A stretch of 64,000 bases of DNA from Virgibacillus salarius (GCF_039521925.1 NZ_BAAACY010000063.1:1-64000); one strand, 5' to 3'. Counted from the stretch's first letter, positions 44,387 to 53,463 are shown. Notes: generated from the sequence alone by a model not told the origin. Made by a program: numbers and translations.

Positions 44387-44737
44387 GTGAAATTAGTGCC
44401 AATATATAGAATACATACTTATGTGGTTCCAGAATCTTTGGATAGAGTATTAGAAGGTGTGTTACATGTTGATGATTTAATTTATGGAAACTATAAAAAC
44501 GTAGCTTGGCATTCAAATGATGGTATAGAGCAATTTGTCCCTTCAAAAAATTCTATGCCAACAGAGGGAGATATAGGAGAAAGGAAGCAAGTAACGTCGT
44601 TTAAGTTAGAATTTTCTATTCCTAGAGATAAGCATTTATTATTAAAAGTAATTGAAGAAGGCATTTACCCTAATCATCCTTGGGATGAACCAGTCGTGCA
44701 AGTAACCGAAGCATTTGAAACAAGAAAGCATGGATAA
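44387..44737 (+). CDS. Hypothetical protein, 116 aa
   Basis: A soluble protein read from a GTG (GAGGAAGAAATTT upstream). Blocks YVVPESLDRVLEGVLHVDDL, LEFSIPRDKHLLLKVIEEG and HPWDEPVVQVTEA suggest a small alpha/beta fold like those of CutA or NIF3-type proteins; this is only a resemblance. The family was not recognised with confidence. It precedes an MBL-fold hydrolase by 55 bp on the same strand. Confidence 0.7.
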   Translation: MKLVPIYRIHTYVVPESLDRVLEGVLHVDDLIYGNYKNVAWHSNDGIEQFVPSKNSMPTEGDIGERKQVTSFKLEFSIPRDKHLLLKVIEEGIYPNHPWDEPVVQVTEAFETRKHG

Positions 44738-44792
44738 ATCGTTTGGTAACATAATCATTCACTAGATTTTTAAGACAAACGGAGGTAGAAAG

Positions 44793-45488
44793 ATGAAGAT
44801 AAAAGAATTACCAATTAAATTTGAATTTAATGGACAAAACAATTATATTTATCCCAGCTTACTTATATCAAATAATGAATTAACCTTGATTGATACAGGG
44901 TATACAGGCTTTTTACATTTAATAGAAAATGAAATTTTAAAACATGGATATGAAATGAAGCATTTAAAGCGTATCATTATTACACATTATGATGATGATC
45001 ATATAGGGTCCTTATACGATTTCAAGGAAAAATATCCTTGGATTAACATTATAGCTAGTGACCTTGAAGCAAAATATATTAGTGGTGAAATGAAGTCAGA
45101 GAGATTGATTCAAGCAGAACAAAAGCTAGAAAATATGCCAGAAGAAGAGATGGAATTTGGCAAATGGTTTATACAGCAATTAAAGAATTTAAAGCATGTT
45201 CCAATTGATGAAAAAGTCCAGGATGGAGATATGATTTTAGATAACAAATGTCGAATAATAGCAACGCCAGGGCATACTTCGGGTCACATTTCATTATATA
45301 TTCCGAGTTTAAAAAGTGTCATTACAGGTGATGCAGCTGTTAAAGAAAATCAAGAATTAGTTATCGCTAATCCACACTTCTGTTTAAATATTGAGAAAGC
45401 GGAACAATCTTTGAATAAAATTAAAAGTCTTCACGCTGAACATTACTATTGTTATCATGGTGGAAAACTTACGTTAGTGGAGGCGTAG
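44793..45488 (+). CDS. Metallo-beta-lactamase-fold hydrolase
   Basis: A 231-residue MBL-fold enzyme. The metal motif reads THYDDDHIGS, so the usual second His (HxHxDH) is replaced by Asp, as in some subfamilies. Further ligands lie in IATPGHTSGHISLYI, VITGDAAV and the terminal CYHGG. Likely a hydrolase of a thioester, lactone or ester; substrate unknown. Start after ACGGAGGTAGAA. Confidence 0.88.
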   Translation: MKIKELPIKFEFNGQNNYIYPSLLISNNELTLIDTGYTGFLHLIENEILKHGYEMKHLKRIIITHYDDDHIGSLYDFKEKYPWINIIASDLEAKYISGEMKSERLIQAEQKLENMPEEEMEFGKWFIQQLKNLKHVPIDEKVQDGDMILDNKCRIIATPGHTSGHISLYIPSLKSVITGDAAVKENQELVIANPHFCLNIEKAEQSLNKIKSLHAEHYYCYHGGKLTLVEA

Positions 45489-45719
45489 ACACTAATTACC
45501 AGCCCAAGGATTATCCGAAATTTATAATAGAAAAGCCCTTCCGCAAACAGGTAGTTGCCAAGTAGCCTTTCAGCATAAAACCCCTGCGGGATAAATTGAA
45601 ACTTTCATATAAATTATCGTAATATAAGAATGAGCAGCAAAGGAGGCGGAGCATAGATAGGTAGTTTTATAAATTTGATTTAATATGAATGTATGTAAAT
45701 TAATAGAAGGAGTGAAACG

Positions 45720-46361
45720 ATGGATAATGACAAAAATTTTGACGAACCTAAGGAGCAAAAAAGCAAAATAAACTTTGACTTTGGTAAGAGTTTAAATGAA
45801 ACGAAAGGTATACTAAAGGATGCCATTATAAGACCACATTCTGTAGTGAAGTCGAATCATATCATTGGAATTGAAACGAGTATCCTCATACTGTTAATAC
45901 TTTCAATTATCATAGGTTTATGTAACTTTTTATTCTTTAAGTTTGGATTCGATGGCTTATTGAGTATGTTTACAGAGATTGGAATTATGTTTTTAATAAC
46001 TGGGACTCTTTCCTGGATTATTACTTTTGCAGCAGGCTATATCTCTCTATATATGTTATTGAAGTTTCTGGGGAATGCAAAATTCTCTCACCGCGAATTA
46101 CTTACAAAGTACGCTGTCGTAAACATTCCATTTGCTGCTATTTTCTGCTTGGTTATCTGCTTTTTTGGATTTCTAATGATAGACTTGTTTGTAATTACCT
46201 ACGTTTTTGCACTAATGTTGTATGGAGTCATCCATATTTATCTTTTCCTTGTACATATCAACAAACCAAAGTTTGATTTGTATTGGACCATGGCGGGATA
46301 TTTGCTGGTACTGACCGTACTTACATATATGCTGAATGGAATTGATTTTAGTTCATTTTAA
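45720..46361 (+). CDS. YIP1-family membrane protein
   Basis: A 213-residue protein: a charged N-terminus (about 40 residues), then five hydrophobic segments with the Yip1-domain arrangement, including SWIITFAAGYISLYMLLKFL and ELLTKYAVVNIPFAAIFCLV. Function in bacteria is poorly defined. Start ATG after AGAAGGAGTG. The 230 bp upstream contain a short piece with CCCCTGCGGGATAAA but no gene. Confidence 0.8.
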   Translation: MDNDKNFDEPKEQKSKINFDFGKSLNETKGILKDAIIRPHSVVKSNHIIGIETSILILLILSIIIGLCNFLFFKFGFDGLLSMFTEIGIMFLITGTLSWIITFAAGYISLYMLLKFLGNAKFSHRELLTKYAVVNIPFAAIFCLVICFFGFLMIDLFVITYVFALMLYGVIHIYLFLVHINKPKFDLYWTMAGYLLVLTVLTYMLNGIDFSSF

Positions 46362-46702
46362 CACTTAGAAAAATGTCAATGGACTTCCATTAGATAGATA
46401 TAATGACCAAATTTATGGTACAGGAATCACCGCTTGAAGTGGAGGCAAAAAATCCTCTGCTCACTATCTTATTGTGCAATAGTACGCAGTGGGACGTTTG
46501 CTATGTGGGCTTGTATTATGCAAAAGTTTTTACTGCCAATTATATGCGGGATAAGCAATTAAATCAGGATTTGGTTCACTTTCTTTCACTTAGATATAAC
46601 CTTGGTTTCCTAGGGCAGACTTCAACTAAAACTAGTCATTTTTCATATTGCTAAATATATTACTATTCCAAAATTAGTTAAGGGAGAAGGAGTTCTCTAT
46701 CT
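46362..46702. other. Intergenic region with a degenerate structured-repeat end
   Basis: TTTTTACTGCCAATTATATGCGGGATAAG at 46529-46556 matches the 3' end of the structured repeat family; the upstream part is too degraded to align. A short ORF crosses it but shows no ribosome-binding site. The last 20 bp (AAGGGAGAAGGAG) are the leader of the next gene. Confidence 0.5.
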
Positions 46703-47080
46703 ATGCTCAAAAAATTTTATATGGTTTTTTTAACTTTATTAATAGCTGTTGGAGCGGTTTTATTGGCTGCTAGATATCCAACAGGTCCTAATACTGTTTC
46801 ATACGATGAACCAGCTGGTTTGTGGATATCTATTGGTATAATCATTGTACTCTTTTTACCGCCTTTGCTTTTATCACTATTTAGTAATCGTGTTGTACGA
46901 AACATATCGGCAATGTATCAAGCATTTATAGTGATCTCATTTTTAGGAATTATACCAGTCGGATTTCTTTCTCCTAATAATCTTGGGTTAAGCGCTATTG
47001 CCATTTTAGGAGTTGTAGTTAGTATAGCTAGTATTATTGTAACCTTAAAAATCAAGTCAAATAAAAAAGCCAAATTTTAA
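46703..47080 (+). CDS. Small integral membrane protein, 125 aa
   Basis: Four hydrophobic segments (from MVFLTLLIAVGAVLLAAR; GLWISIGIIIVLFLPPLLLS; AFIVISFLGIIPVGFL; AIAILGVVVSIASIIVTL) with a Lys-rich C-terminus. Start after GAAGGAGTT. No family recognised. Confidence 0.75.
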   Translation: MLKKFYMVFLTLLIAVGAVLLAARYPTGPNTVSYDEPAGLWISIGIIIVLFLPPLLLSLFSNRVVRNISAMYQAFIVISFLGIIPVGFLSPNNLGLSAIAILGVVVSIASIIVTLKIKSNKKAKF

Positions 47081-47238
47081 ATTACTTCAACTAATAGCTT
47101 TATGCATACACTTTATGAAAAGATGGACCTTTTCATACAAATTAATCGAAGCTAAACGAGATAGATATCTTTATTCGTTTCCAAATCGCACGAAGATGTT
47201 AAATAGTTATTGACGAATTTTCATATACTCCATAAAAA

Positions 47239-47304
47239 ACACCCTAAATATTAGTTTTATCTATTGTTTACTTGACAGAGAGCATATCACTAAATTTAGG
47301 GTGT
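47239..47304. repeat. Inverted repeat in the 47.1-47.4 kb gap
   Basis: ACACCCTAAAT and ATTTAGGGTGT are perfect 11-bp arms 43 bases apart. The gap between the membrane-protein gene and the HxlR gene holds nothing else recognisable. It may be a long-loop terminator for the convergent genes. Confidence 0.45.
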
Positions 47305-47375
47305 GGCATCTTCTCAGAGTTGTACATAAGAATGAGGCTTTTGTAAATTCATAACAACTCCCCGTTTTTTTAACC

Positions 47376-47735
47376 TTATTCAAATCCCTTCCTCATATAA
47401 GCATTCCCCCACTTCTCTATGGATTTTATTATTGGAATAAGATCCTCACCAAGAGCTGTTAGATAATATATTACCTTCTTAGGGTAATCGCTTGTTTCTT
47501 CTCTTTCAATAATACCATCTTTCTCCATATCTCTAAGCTGTAGTGTAAGAATGCGTTGAGTAACACCTGGTATTTCACGGCGTATCGCATTGTAATTCAT
47601 TGGTGATTGAGACAGTAAAAATAGAATGATACCTTTCCATTTACCACCAATGATATGTATCGTTAATTCAATTGGACAGGCATGCTTTACAGTTAACGTA
47701 CAAGTACCATATTGACTGCTTTTAAAGTCTGACAT
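47376..47735 (-). CDS. HxlR-family transcriptional regulator
   Basis: A 119-residue winged-helix regulator: CPIELTIHIIGGKWKGIILF, YNAIRREIPGVTQRILTLQL and YYLTALGEDLIPIIKSIEKW match the family. A Cys sits at the sensing position (HACPIE). It is divergent from an MBL-fold/nitrilase pair across 100 bp, so it probably controls those genes. Confidence 0.92.
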   Translation of the reverse strand: MSDFKSSQYGTCTLTVKHACPIELTIHIIGGKWKGIILFLLSQSPMNYNAIRREIPGVTQRILTLQLRDMEKDGIIEREETSDYPKKVIYYLTALGEDLIPIIKSIEKWGNAYMRKGFE

Positions 47736-47836
47736 TTCCTCACCTCAATGGGTAGTTACAAAATTGTGCCTTCTTGTTACTACCTTTTTATCTTGTTAAA
47801 TTTATGATATCAAATAAATAAGAGAAGGTGTATGAA

Positions 47837-48496
47837 TTGAAATTCGTCCAAATTTCTAAACATATTTATAGACTTACCTACGAAACCGTTGTCGGTATTC
47901 CAGTCAAGATTAATACATGGTACGTAGTGGATGGTGAAGATGTTTACATCATTGATACCGGGATGGAAGAATACGCACATATACAGCTAAAAGCAGCAAA
48001 ATCCTTAGGTGTTCCCAAAAGTATTTTACTAACACATGGTCATCTGGATCATATCAATGGAGCTAAGTATCTACGAGCTGAATTAAACATTCCTATTTAC
48101 TCACACAAGAATGAACTTCCGTTTATTAATGGAAAAATACCCTATCCAAATAAAGTAGAAAAGGAAACAACAGGTGTTGAACATCAGGTTGAGGCTTTTC
48201 AAGATAGTGTCATTAACACGTTACCCCTCGATGTATATGAAACACCTGGTCATGCTCCAGGCCATGTCATTTACCATCATAAAGATGACAATGTGTTGAT
48301 AACTGGAGACTTATTTATTTCTGATGCTAAGACCCTACACCCACCGATTAAAAAGTTCACAATTAATATGGAAGAAAATATTAATAGCGGGCGCGTAATA
48401 GATGATATCAAACCATCTATCCTATCTTCCTCACATGGTGAGGATGTTAAATATAATGACAAGTTATATACCATTTATAAATTTACATATGAATAG
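47837..48496 (+). CDS. Metallo-beta-lactamase-fold hydrolase
   Basis: A 219-residue MBL-fold enzyme with the canonical motif LTHGHLDHINGAKYL, then VYETPGHAPGHVIYH, LITGDLFIS and SSSHGED. The TTG at 47837 is preferred: AGAGAAGG lies 8-9 bases before it, whereas the GTG at 47828 overlaps that site. Twelve bases separate it from the nitrilase gene. Co-regulated with it, presumably by the divergent HxlR protein. Confidence 0.9.
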   Translation: MKFVQISKHIYRLTYETVVGIPVKINTWYVVDGEDVYIIDTGMEEYAHIQLKAAKSLGVPKSILLTHGHLDHINGAKYLRAELNIPIYSHKNELPFINGKIPYPNKVEKETTGVEHQVEAFQDSVINTLPLDVYETPGHAPGHVIYHHKDDNVLITGDLFISDAKTLHPPIKKFTINMEENINSGRVIDDIKPSILSSSHGEDVKYNDKLYTIYKFTYE

Positions 48497-48507
48497 GAGA
48501 TATAAAA

Positions 48508-49314
48508 ATGAAAATACAATTATTTCAATTAGAGATTATAGAAGGCAACGTAGAACAAAATGAAAATCGTATCAAAGCCTTATTTGAAGAAAAACTCGAA
48601 ACAGATACAGAGGTTGTTATACTACCTGAAATGTGGAATAACGGGTATGATTTACAACATTTAACAGAAAATGCAGATGTCGATTTAACAAGAAGTTTCC
48701 CTTTTATCCAACATTTAGCGACTAATCATCATGTAAATATTATTGCAGGTTCCGTTTCAAACAAACGCAATAAGAATATATATAATACCGCCTTTGTGGT
48801 ATCAAAAACGGGTAAGCTAATTTATCAAAAAGATAAAATACATCTCGTGCCAATGTTAGATGAACAGCTTTATTTAACAGGTGGAAATGAAGCACCAGAA
48901 GTATTTGAAATTAATGATATCAAGGCAACTCAAATTATATGTTACGACTTACGTTTCCCAGAAATCACACGTTACCCAGCGTCTCAAGGAGCAAAAATCA
49001 TTTTCTATGTCGCCCAGTGGACCACCAAAAACTTAAACCATTGGCGAACATTATTGAAAGCAAGAGCTATAGAAAATTGCGTCTATGTCGTTGCATGTAA
49101 TAGTGTAGGTGTCGTGAATAACGAAAAACATGTCGGCAACACATACGCAGGACATTCCATCGTCATCGATCCAAATGGAAATATTATTCAAGAAGCAGGC
49201 AATCAAGAGACAATCTTAACAACAGAAATCGATATACAGAAGGTAACAGAACAACAGCAAAACATTCCTATTTTTGAAAACCTGAGACCAGATGTTTATA
49301 AGTATTCAGAATAG
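48508..49314 (+). CDS. Carbon-nitrogen hydrolase (nitrilase superfamily)
   Basis: A 268-residue enzyme with the Glu-Lys-Cys triad: Glu in VVILPEMWNNGY (about residue 41), Lys in YQKDKIHLVPM (about 110) and Cys in ATQIICYDLRFPE (about 145). It resembles omega-amidases of the YafV/MtnU type, which hydrolyse alpha-keto acid amides. Second gene of the MBL/nitrilase unit. Confidence 0.92.
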   Translation: MKIQLFQLEIIEGNVEQNENRIKALFEEKLETDTEVVILPEMWNNGYDLQHLTENADVDLTRSFPFIQHLATNHHVNIIAGSVSNKRNKNIYNTAFVVSKTGKLIYQKDKIHLVPMLDEQLYLTGGNEAPEVFEINDIKATQIICYDLRFPEITRYPASQGAKIIFYVAQWTTKNLNHWRTLLKARAIENCVYVVACNSVGVVNNEKHVGNTYAGHSIVIDPNGNIIQEAGNQETILTTEIDIQKVTEQQQNIPIFENLRPDVYKYSE

Positions 49315-49337
49315 TACTTTCGTTATCGAGGGCTACA

Positions 49338-49523
49338 AATAAGGTGAATCATTAATCAGTGGAGATTTGTTTATTCTCCACTGATTGTTCGTACCACAAG
49401 GGTATGACCTAAAGGACTTTGAACCATTCAGACACTTACTGGCAGTCGATCCCCCACTTACCAACATTGGTTTCATTTTTTACTTGAAGTCGGCACCTCA
49501 CTGCCAGTTATATGTGTGATAAA
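49338..49523 (+). repeat. Structured repeat family, copy J (full length)
   Basis: Hairpin one is ATCAGTGGAGA with TCTCCACTGAT, changed on both arms relative to GTGGGGG/CCCCCAC: clear covariation. GTACCACAAGGGTATGACC, ACTGGCAG...CTGCCAGT and TGTGATAAA follow. It lies about 165 bp before the DUF4256 gene. Confidence 0.88.
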
Positions 49524-49689
49524 ATTTGTGTAGGAAAATTAAAGTCATTCAAGAAAAATTCCAAATTGTAGGGAAATACATTTACTTAGTCTTGTAATTT
49601 AATGTAAACTGACTTTACACAATCCTTTAAACAGTTTATTGTAAAACAAATATACATATCTTAACCGTTTTAGTTAGGAGGAAATGAAC

Positions 49690-50253
49690 ATGACAAAAAG
49701 CAATGAAAAAGAATTATCAGTAGAACAACGTGAAGGATTATTCAAAGCATTGAAAACACGGTTTGAGAAAAACATGCACCGTCACCAAGGTGTCGAATGG
49801 GCTAACGTCCAAGCAAGGCTGGAAGCTAATGCGGAAAAACTGTGGTCGCTTCATGAAATGGAAAGCACTGGCGGTGAACCCGATGTTGTTGGTCATGAGC
49901 AGGGCCAATACATTTTTTATGATTGTTCAACCGAAAGCCCTAAGGGCCGCAGAAGTGTTTGCTATGACCGTGAAGCACTAGAGGCAAGAAAAAAACATCA
50001 ACCAGAGAATAATGCAATTGATATGGCAACTGCCATGGGTATTGAACTTTTAACAGAAGAACAGTATCGAGCGTTACAGCAGCTGGAACATTTCGATAAG
50101 AAAACGTCAAGTTGGGTGCAAACACCCTCAGATATTAGAGAACTCGGCGGTGCCCTTTTTTGTGATTATCGCTATGGGCATGTCTTTCTGTATCACAACG
50201 GTGCATCCTCTTACTATGCTGCTAGAGGATTCCGTGGCTCGCTAAAGGTCTAA
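49690..50253 (+). CDS. DUF4256-family protein
   Basis: A 187-residue soluble protein. The second ATG (49690) is chosen because TTAGGAGG lies at the right distance. Typical blocks are LFKALKTRFEKNMHRHQGVE, LWSLHEMESTGGEPDVVGHE, FYDCSTESPKGRRSVCYDRE and TPSDIRELGGALFCDYRYGH. It is widespread in bacteria and the function is unknown. GC content is somewhat higher than that of its neighbours. Confidence 0.92.
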   Translation: MTKSNEKELSVEQREGLFKALKTRFEKNMHRHQGVEWANVQARLEANAEKLWSLHEMESTGGEPDVVGHEQGQYIFYDCSTESPKGRRSVCYDREALEARKKHQPENNAIDMATAMGIELLTEEQYRALQQLEHFDKKTSSWVQTPSDIRELGGALFCDYRYGHVFLYHNGASSYYAARGFRGSLKV

Positions 50254-50404
50254 ATTTTACACAGACGATTAAGTATGGACTTCTGCGATAAGACTTTGAT
50301 TCATTCTTCAGCTAACATGCATAAAGGGTGAAATCATATGATTACATCTATAAAGGGACATTTTATTTTATCTGAGATAACCGCGGTTTATAATGCTGGG
50401 ATAT

Positions 50405-50505
50405 GAACACAAAAACATGGGTGTGCTACCATTACAATTTGAAAATGGAGAAAGTGCAGATTCATTAGGTTTAACTGGTAAAGAAAGTTCAAACAAAAAA
50501 GCAGC
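50405..50505 (+). pseudogene. acnA: Aconitase fragment
   Basis: Reads EHKNMGVLPLQFENGESADS then LGLTGKESSNK, which is the conserved C-terminal segment of aconitate hydratase A (MGVLPLQF..G.SA..LGLTG.E). Nothing else of the gene is present. It ends exactly where repeat copy K starts. A 22-codon ORF at 50338-50405 (MITSIKGHFILSEITAVYNA) precedes it and is unrelated. Confidence 0.8.
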
Positions 50506-50617
50506 AATAAAGTGAAACCTCAATCAGTGAGGAGCTTATTTACCTCCCCCTTCTCTATATTGGTTTCACTCTATTGCTTGAAATGAGGGTCTTACTGCCA
50601 GTTATATACAAGATAAA
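50506..50617 (+). repeat. Structured repeat family, copy K (internally deleted)
   Basis: AATAAAGTGAAACCTCAATC, one arm of hairpin one (CAGTGAGGAG), then directly TATATTGGTTTCACTCTATTG, CTTACTGCCAGT and AGATAAAG. The middle block and first ACTGGCAG arm are missing, as in copy D. It is about 80 bp before the RDD gene. Confidence 0.82.
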
Positions 50618-50697
50618 GCTTTAACGAAAACAGTCATTCTCCATAACATCCTAATGAAAAAAAGCGTATAAATTTTGTATAGAGAGGAGAGGTTTTT

Positions 50698-51126
50698 ATC
50701 GACATTACCAATCCAGCAGGTTTTCAAAACAGATTCTTGGCAAGAGTTTTAGATGTTATTATTATTTTTTTAGTGACAGGAATTATTTCGCAATTTCTAT
50801 ACGGTGTATTCTATGATAATGAAACCATTCGTCCTATTGATTATTTAGGGCTTATATATAGCCTGATAACACCTATTGTTTGGTATGGGTACACGCTAGG
50901 GAGGAGAATGGCGGGAAACCGTATTGTAAGAATTGATGGCAGAAAAATTGGCATAGGAACAATGATATTAAGAAATATTGTAGCAGGAATTATTTACATT
51001 CTTACGTTTGGAATAGGATTAATCGTAAGCGCCTTCATGGTAGGAGTGAGAGAAGATAGACGTGCCATTCACGACTTTATCGCACAAACGTATGTGACAA
51101 CAAATCCCCCAACAAAAGTTCAATAA
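50698..51126 (+). CDS. RDD-family membrane protein with non-ATG start
   Basis: About 142 residues with three hydrophobic segments and the RDD pattern NPAGFQNRFLARVLDVIIIF, MAGNRIVRIDGRKIG and REDRRAIHDFIAQT. A strong ribosome-binding site (AGAGGAGAGG) lies 5 bases before an in-frame ATC (50698), and the conserved ITNPAGF segment follows, but there is no ATG, GTG or TTG until TTG at 50737, which would remove it. The sequence looks like an ATG mutated to ATC. Translation may start inefficiently there, at the following ATT (50704), or at 50737. Confidence 0.82.
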   Translation: MDITNPAGFQNRFLARVLDVIIIFLVTGIISQFLYGVFYDNETIRPIDYLGLIYSLITPIVWYGYTLGRRMAGNRIVRIDGRKIGIGTMILRNIVAGIIYILTFGIGLIVSAFMVGVREDRRAIHDFIAQTYVTTNPPTKVQ

Positions 51127-51205
51127 TAATAGGGTAAATTATTTTAGACTCCTAGCTAACTTACCATCCAAAATCGAGCTATTTTCCATAAAAAGCTGTA
51201 AATAA

Positions 51206-51243
51206 GAAAGGCATCTCCAAATATAAAAGAGGTGCCTTTCTTT
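51206..51243 (+). terminator. Terminator after the RDD gene
   Basis: AGAAAGGCAtCTC pairs with GAGgTGCCTTTCT and is followed by TT; the A-rich left side makes it useful in both directions. Confidence 0.75.
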
Positions 51244-51375
51244 ATGTTTAAGCAATCAGAAAGAAATCTATTTAAATAATAAATTTTTATTGTAAATCAA
51301 TAAATTTTAATTGATTTACATATATTTTTGATTTAGAATTAGTTTGTAATAAATAATAACAAAGGAGAATGTTTG

Positions 51376-51588
51376 ATGAAAAAGAAATATCTGTTAGCTT
51401 CTACACCAATCTTGTTGGGTGCTATATGTTTCGTTATCTATAGCTTAATTGGTTCAAGTGTGGAACCTGATGGTACTTTAATTGAACCGTTCTTCTTAAT
51501 TAATTTATCTTATCTATTTGTTTTTAGTGGTGTACTCACCATATTTCTTATTTCTAGCGTTTCCTTCATTAAGCGAATTAGCAACTAG
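51376..51588 (+). CDS. DUF3955-family small membrane protein
   Basis: A 70-residue protein with two membrane segments (YLLASTPILLGAICFVIYSL and LSYLFVFSGVLTIFLIS) and the linker GSSVEPDGTLIEPFFLIN typical of DUF3955. Start after AAAGGAGAATG; either of two adjacent ATGs fits. Function unknown. Confidence 0.83.
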   Translation: MKKKYLLASTPILLGAICFVIYSLIGSSVEPDGTLIEPFFLINLSYLFVFSGVLTIFLISSVSFIKRISN

Positions 51589-51671
51589 CATTACGTTATA
51601 GAACAAATAGTCCTTATGGTTAATGTAAGTAAGGGCTATTATAACCCTTATGAATACGAAGAGGGGAGAAC

Positions 51672-52469
51672 ATGAAATATATCATAGACCTTTTTTATTT
51701 CGGTTACCATCAGGCTTTATCATGCATTTTTCCAGTGGTTATTTTCGCGACACTTGCTTTGTCCAAGATAATTTCTATACCTGGCATACCACGCTACGAT
51801 TTTATTCTACTAATCTGTCTTATTACGCAATATCTGATGTTAAAAACCAATTTGGAGTCATTTAAAGAGTGGAAAGTGATATGTATTTTCCACGTTATCG
51901 GATTACTACTAGAAGTATATAAAGTATATTTGGGTTCGTGGTCTTATCCTGAAAAAGCGTGGTCAAAAGTTCTTGGGGTACCACTTTATAGTGGTTTTAT
52001 GTATGCAAGTGTCGCTAGTTATATTTGTCAGGCATGGCGTAGATTTCATTTAAAAATGAATAAATGGCCCAAAAATATATGGACAATACCACTTGGATTG
52101 ATGATTTATTTAAACTTTTTTACGCATCATTTTATTTTAGATTTTCGTTAGATTTTAACACTGCTATTATTTATTGTCTTTTTACAGACTCATGTACAAT
52201 TTATTGTACGGAACACAACATATAAAATGCCGTTGTCTATCTCATTTATCCTTATCGGCTTCTTCATTTGGGTTGCCGAGAATATTGCTACTTTCTTTGG
52301 GGCATGGCAATATCCTAATCAACAATTTTCATGGAGTTTTGTCCATATCGGAAAAATTAGTTCCTGGTACTTACTAGTAGTAATAAGCATCATGATTGTA
52401 GCGCAGTATAAACGATTTATGACACCTCTTCCTAAAAAGGAAAAGTATTCCATTAACAATCTTGGTTAA
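51672..52469 (+). pseudogene. DUF817-family membrane protein interrupted by an in-frame stop
   Basis: The first part (MKYIIDLFYFGYHQALSCIF to FTHHFILDFR) ends at TAG 52149-52151. The very same frame continues after it: ILTLLLFIVFLQTHVQFIVR, FFIWVAENIATFFGAWQYPN and GKISSWYLLVVISIMIVAQY to 52469. Together they make the usual length (about 265 residues) of a DUF817 protein with several membrane helices. A Trp codon (TGG) after DFR has probably become TAG. Nonsense mutation, or a base-calling error. Confidence 0.88.
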
Positions 52470-52501
52470 ACAACCTTTGTATATTCACTTTAACATGAAC
52501 A

Positions 52502-52531
52502 TGCCCCACTCCTTAGCGAGTGAGGCACTAT
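52502..52531. terminator. Hairpin between convergent genes
   Basis: TGCCCCACTC and GAGTGAGGCA pair around six bases, one mismatch-tolerant G-T included, followed by CTATTTCTT on the plus strand. It lies in the 66-bp gap between the DUF817 gene and the cell-wall amidase. Confidence 0.6.
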
Positions 52532-52535
52532 TTCT

Positions 52536-53429
52536 TCATTCAACTCTGACATACTGATTACTAGCTGTCACATAATAAACGTTTCCTTTACTATTTTTAA
52601 CCTTGTATTGATAACCATTGCCTACTTTGAGCTTAGCTACAATCGTCGGAAAACCATATCCCTTTTTAAGATAGCCAACAACATATTTATCCGACCAACT
52701 GGGCTTGTTATAAAATCTTAATTGACCTGCATGTTTAGACTCTACTCGTTTGCCGATATAGCTTGCTTTTTGTGAATCGCCACGCATGCTATGAAGCAAT
52801 GTAAGATTCTGACTGGCTGTTCCCCTATAACCTCGGATGCCATATTGAGCAGCATATCGCCGGCGTGCGCGAAAACTAGCGTTCTTGCCAATACTATTAA
52901 GGTAATCCACAATGGAATGACCGTTGTAGTTGTCTACTTCTTGGTTAGATGCACCATTAATTTCATCAATGAACCCCTTCCAATCATCAAGTAATTTTCT
53001 AGGGCAGTTCTTTCCACTCCAGTGCTTATGGGTAACAATTCTTGAAATCGGTATTTTATGCTCTTTCATCAATTTTTTAATTAGCCACTGTGCATTTTTT
53101 GTTGCTTTACGGAAGTCCCCATCGCTATTTTCACAAATCTCAATAGCAATGGATCGTCTATTACCAGTTCCATTTTCACCATCACCAGCATGCCAGCCGT
53201 TTTCATTCGTTGGAAGATGCTGGTATATTTCTTTATCATCTACGGTGTAATGCCAACCAACAGTTCGACCACCTGCACCATTATGCAAGTATTGATTATG
53301 CATTTCTGCATCTGCGCCTTCGCTGGTATTAGCAGTATTGTGAATTGTTAAATAGAGCGGAACCATAGCATATCCAGGACGTTGTTCCTTTTGAGAGGCA
53401 GGTATAAAGTCTTTAATAATTTTTGGCAT
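52536..53429 (-). CDS. N-acetylmuramoyl-L-alanine amidase (amidase_2) with cell-wall binding tail
   Basis: A 297-residue peptidoglycan hydrolase. The catalytic domain (1 to about 150) has zinc ligands in LTIHNTANTSEGADAEMHN, VGWHYTVDD and HKHWSGKNCPRKLLD, like phage endolysins and XlyA/CwlA. A middle motif (NGHSIVDYLNSIGKNASFRA) matches the LysM-like/peptidoglycan-binding repeat seen in these enzymes. The C-terminus is an SH3-like segment. There is no signal peptide, which suggests a prophage-type or holin-dependent origin, but no other phage genes are near. Confidence 0.9.
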   Translation of the reverse strand: MPKIIKDFIPASQKEQRPGYAMVPLYLTIHNTANTSEGADAEMHNQYLHNGAGGRTVGWHYTVDDKEIYQHLPTNENGWHAGDGENGTGNRRSIAIEICENSDGDFRKATKNAQWLIKKLMKEHKIPISRIVTHKHWSGKNCPRKLLDDWKGFIDEINGASNQEVDNYNGHSIVDYLNSIGKNASFRARRRYAAQYGIRGYRGTASQNLTLLHSMRGDSQKASYIGKRVESKHAGQLRFYNKPSWSDKYVVGYLKKGYGFPTIVAKLKVGNGYQYKVKNSKGNVYYVTASNQYVRVE

Positions 53430-53463
53430 AAGAAATCTCCTCCTTAATATTTTTATATTAAAA

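Noticed and set aside
44387..44737. Naming the 116-aa protein as CutA or NIF3
   Set aside because: Only general fold-like resemblance was seen; no diagnostic motif supports either name.
52536..53429. A prophage at the cell-wall amidase
   Set aside because: The enzyme resembles phage endolysins, but no holin, tail, capsid or integrase gene is adjacent.
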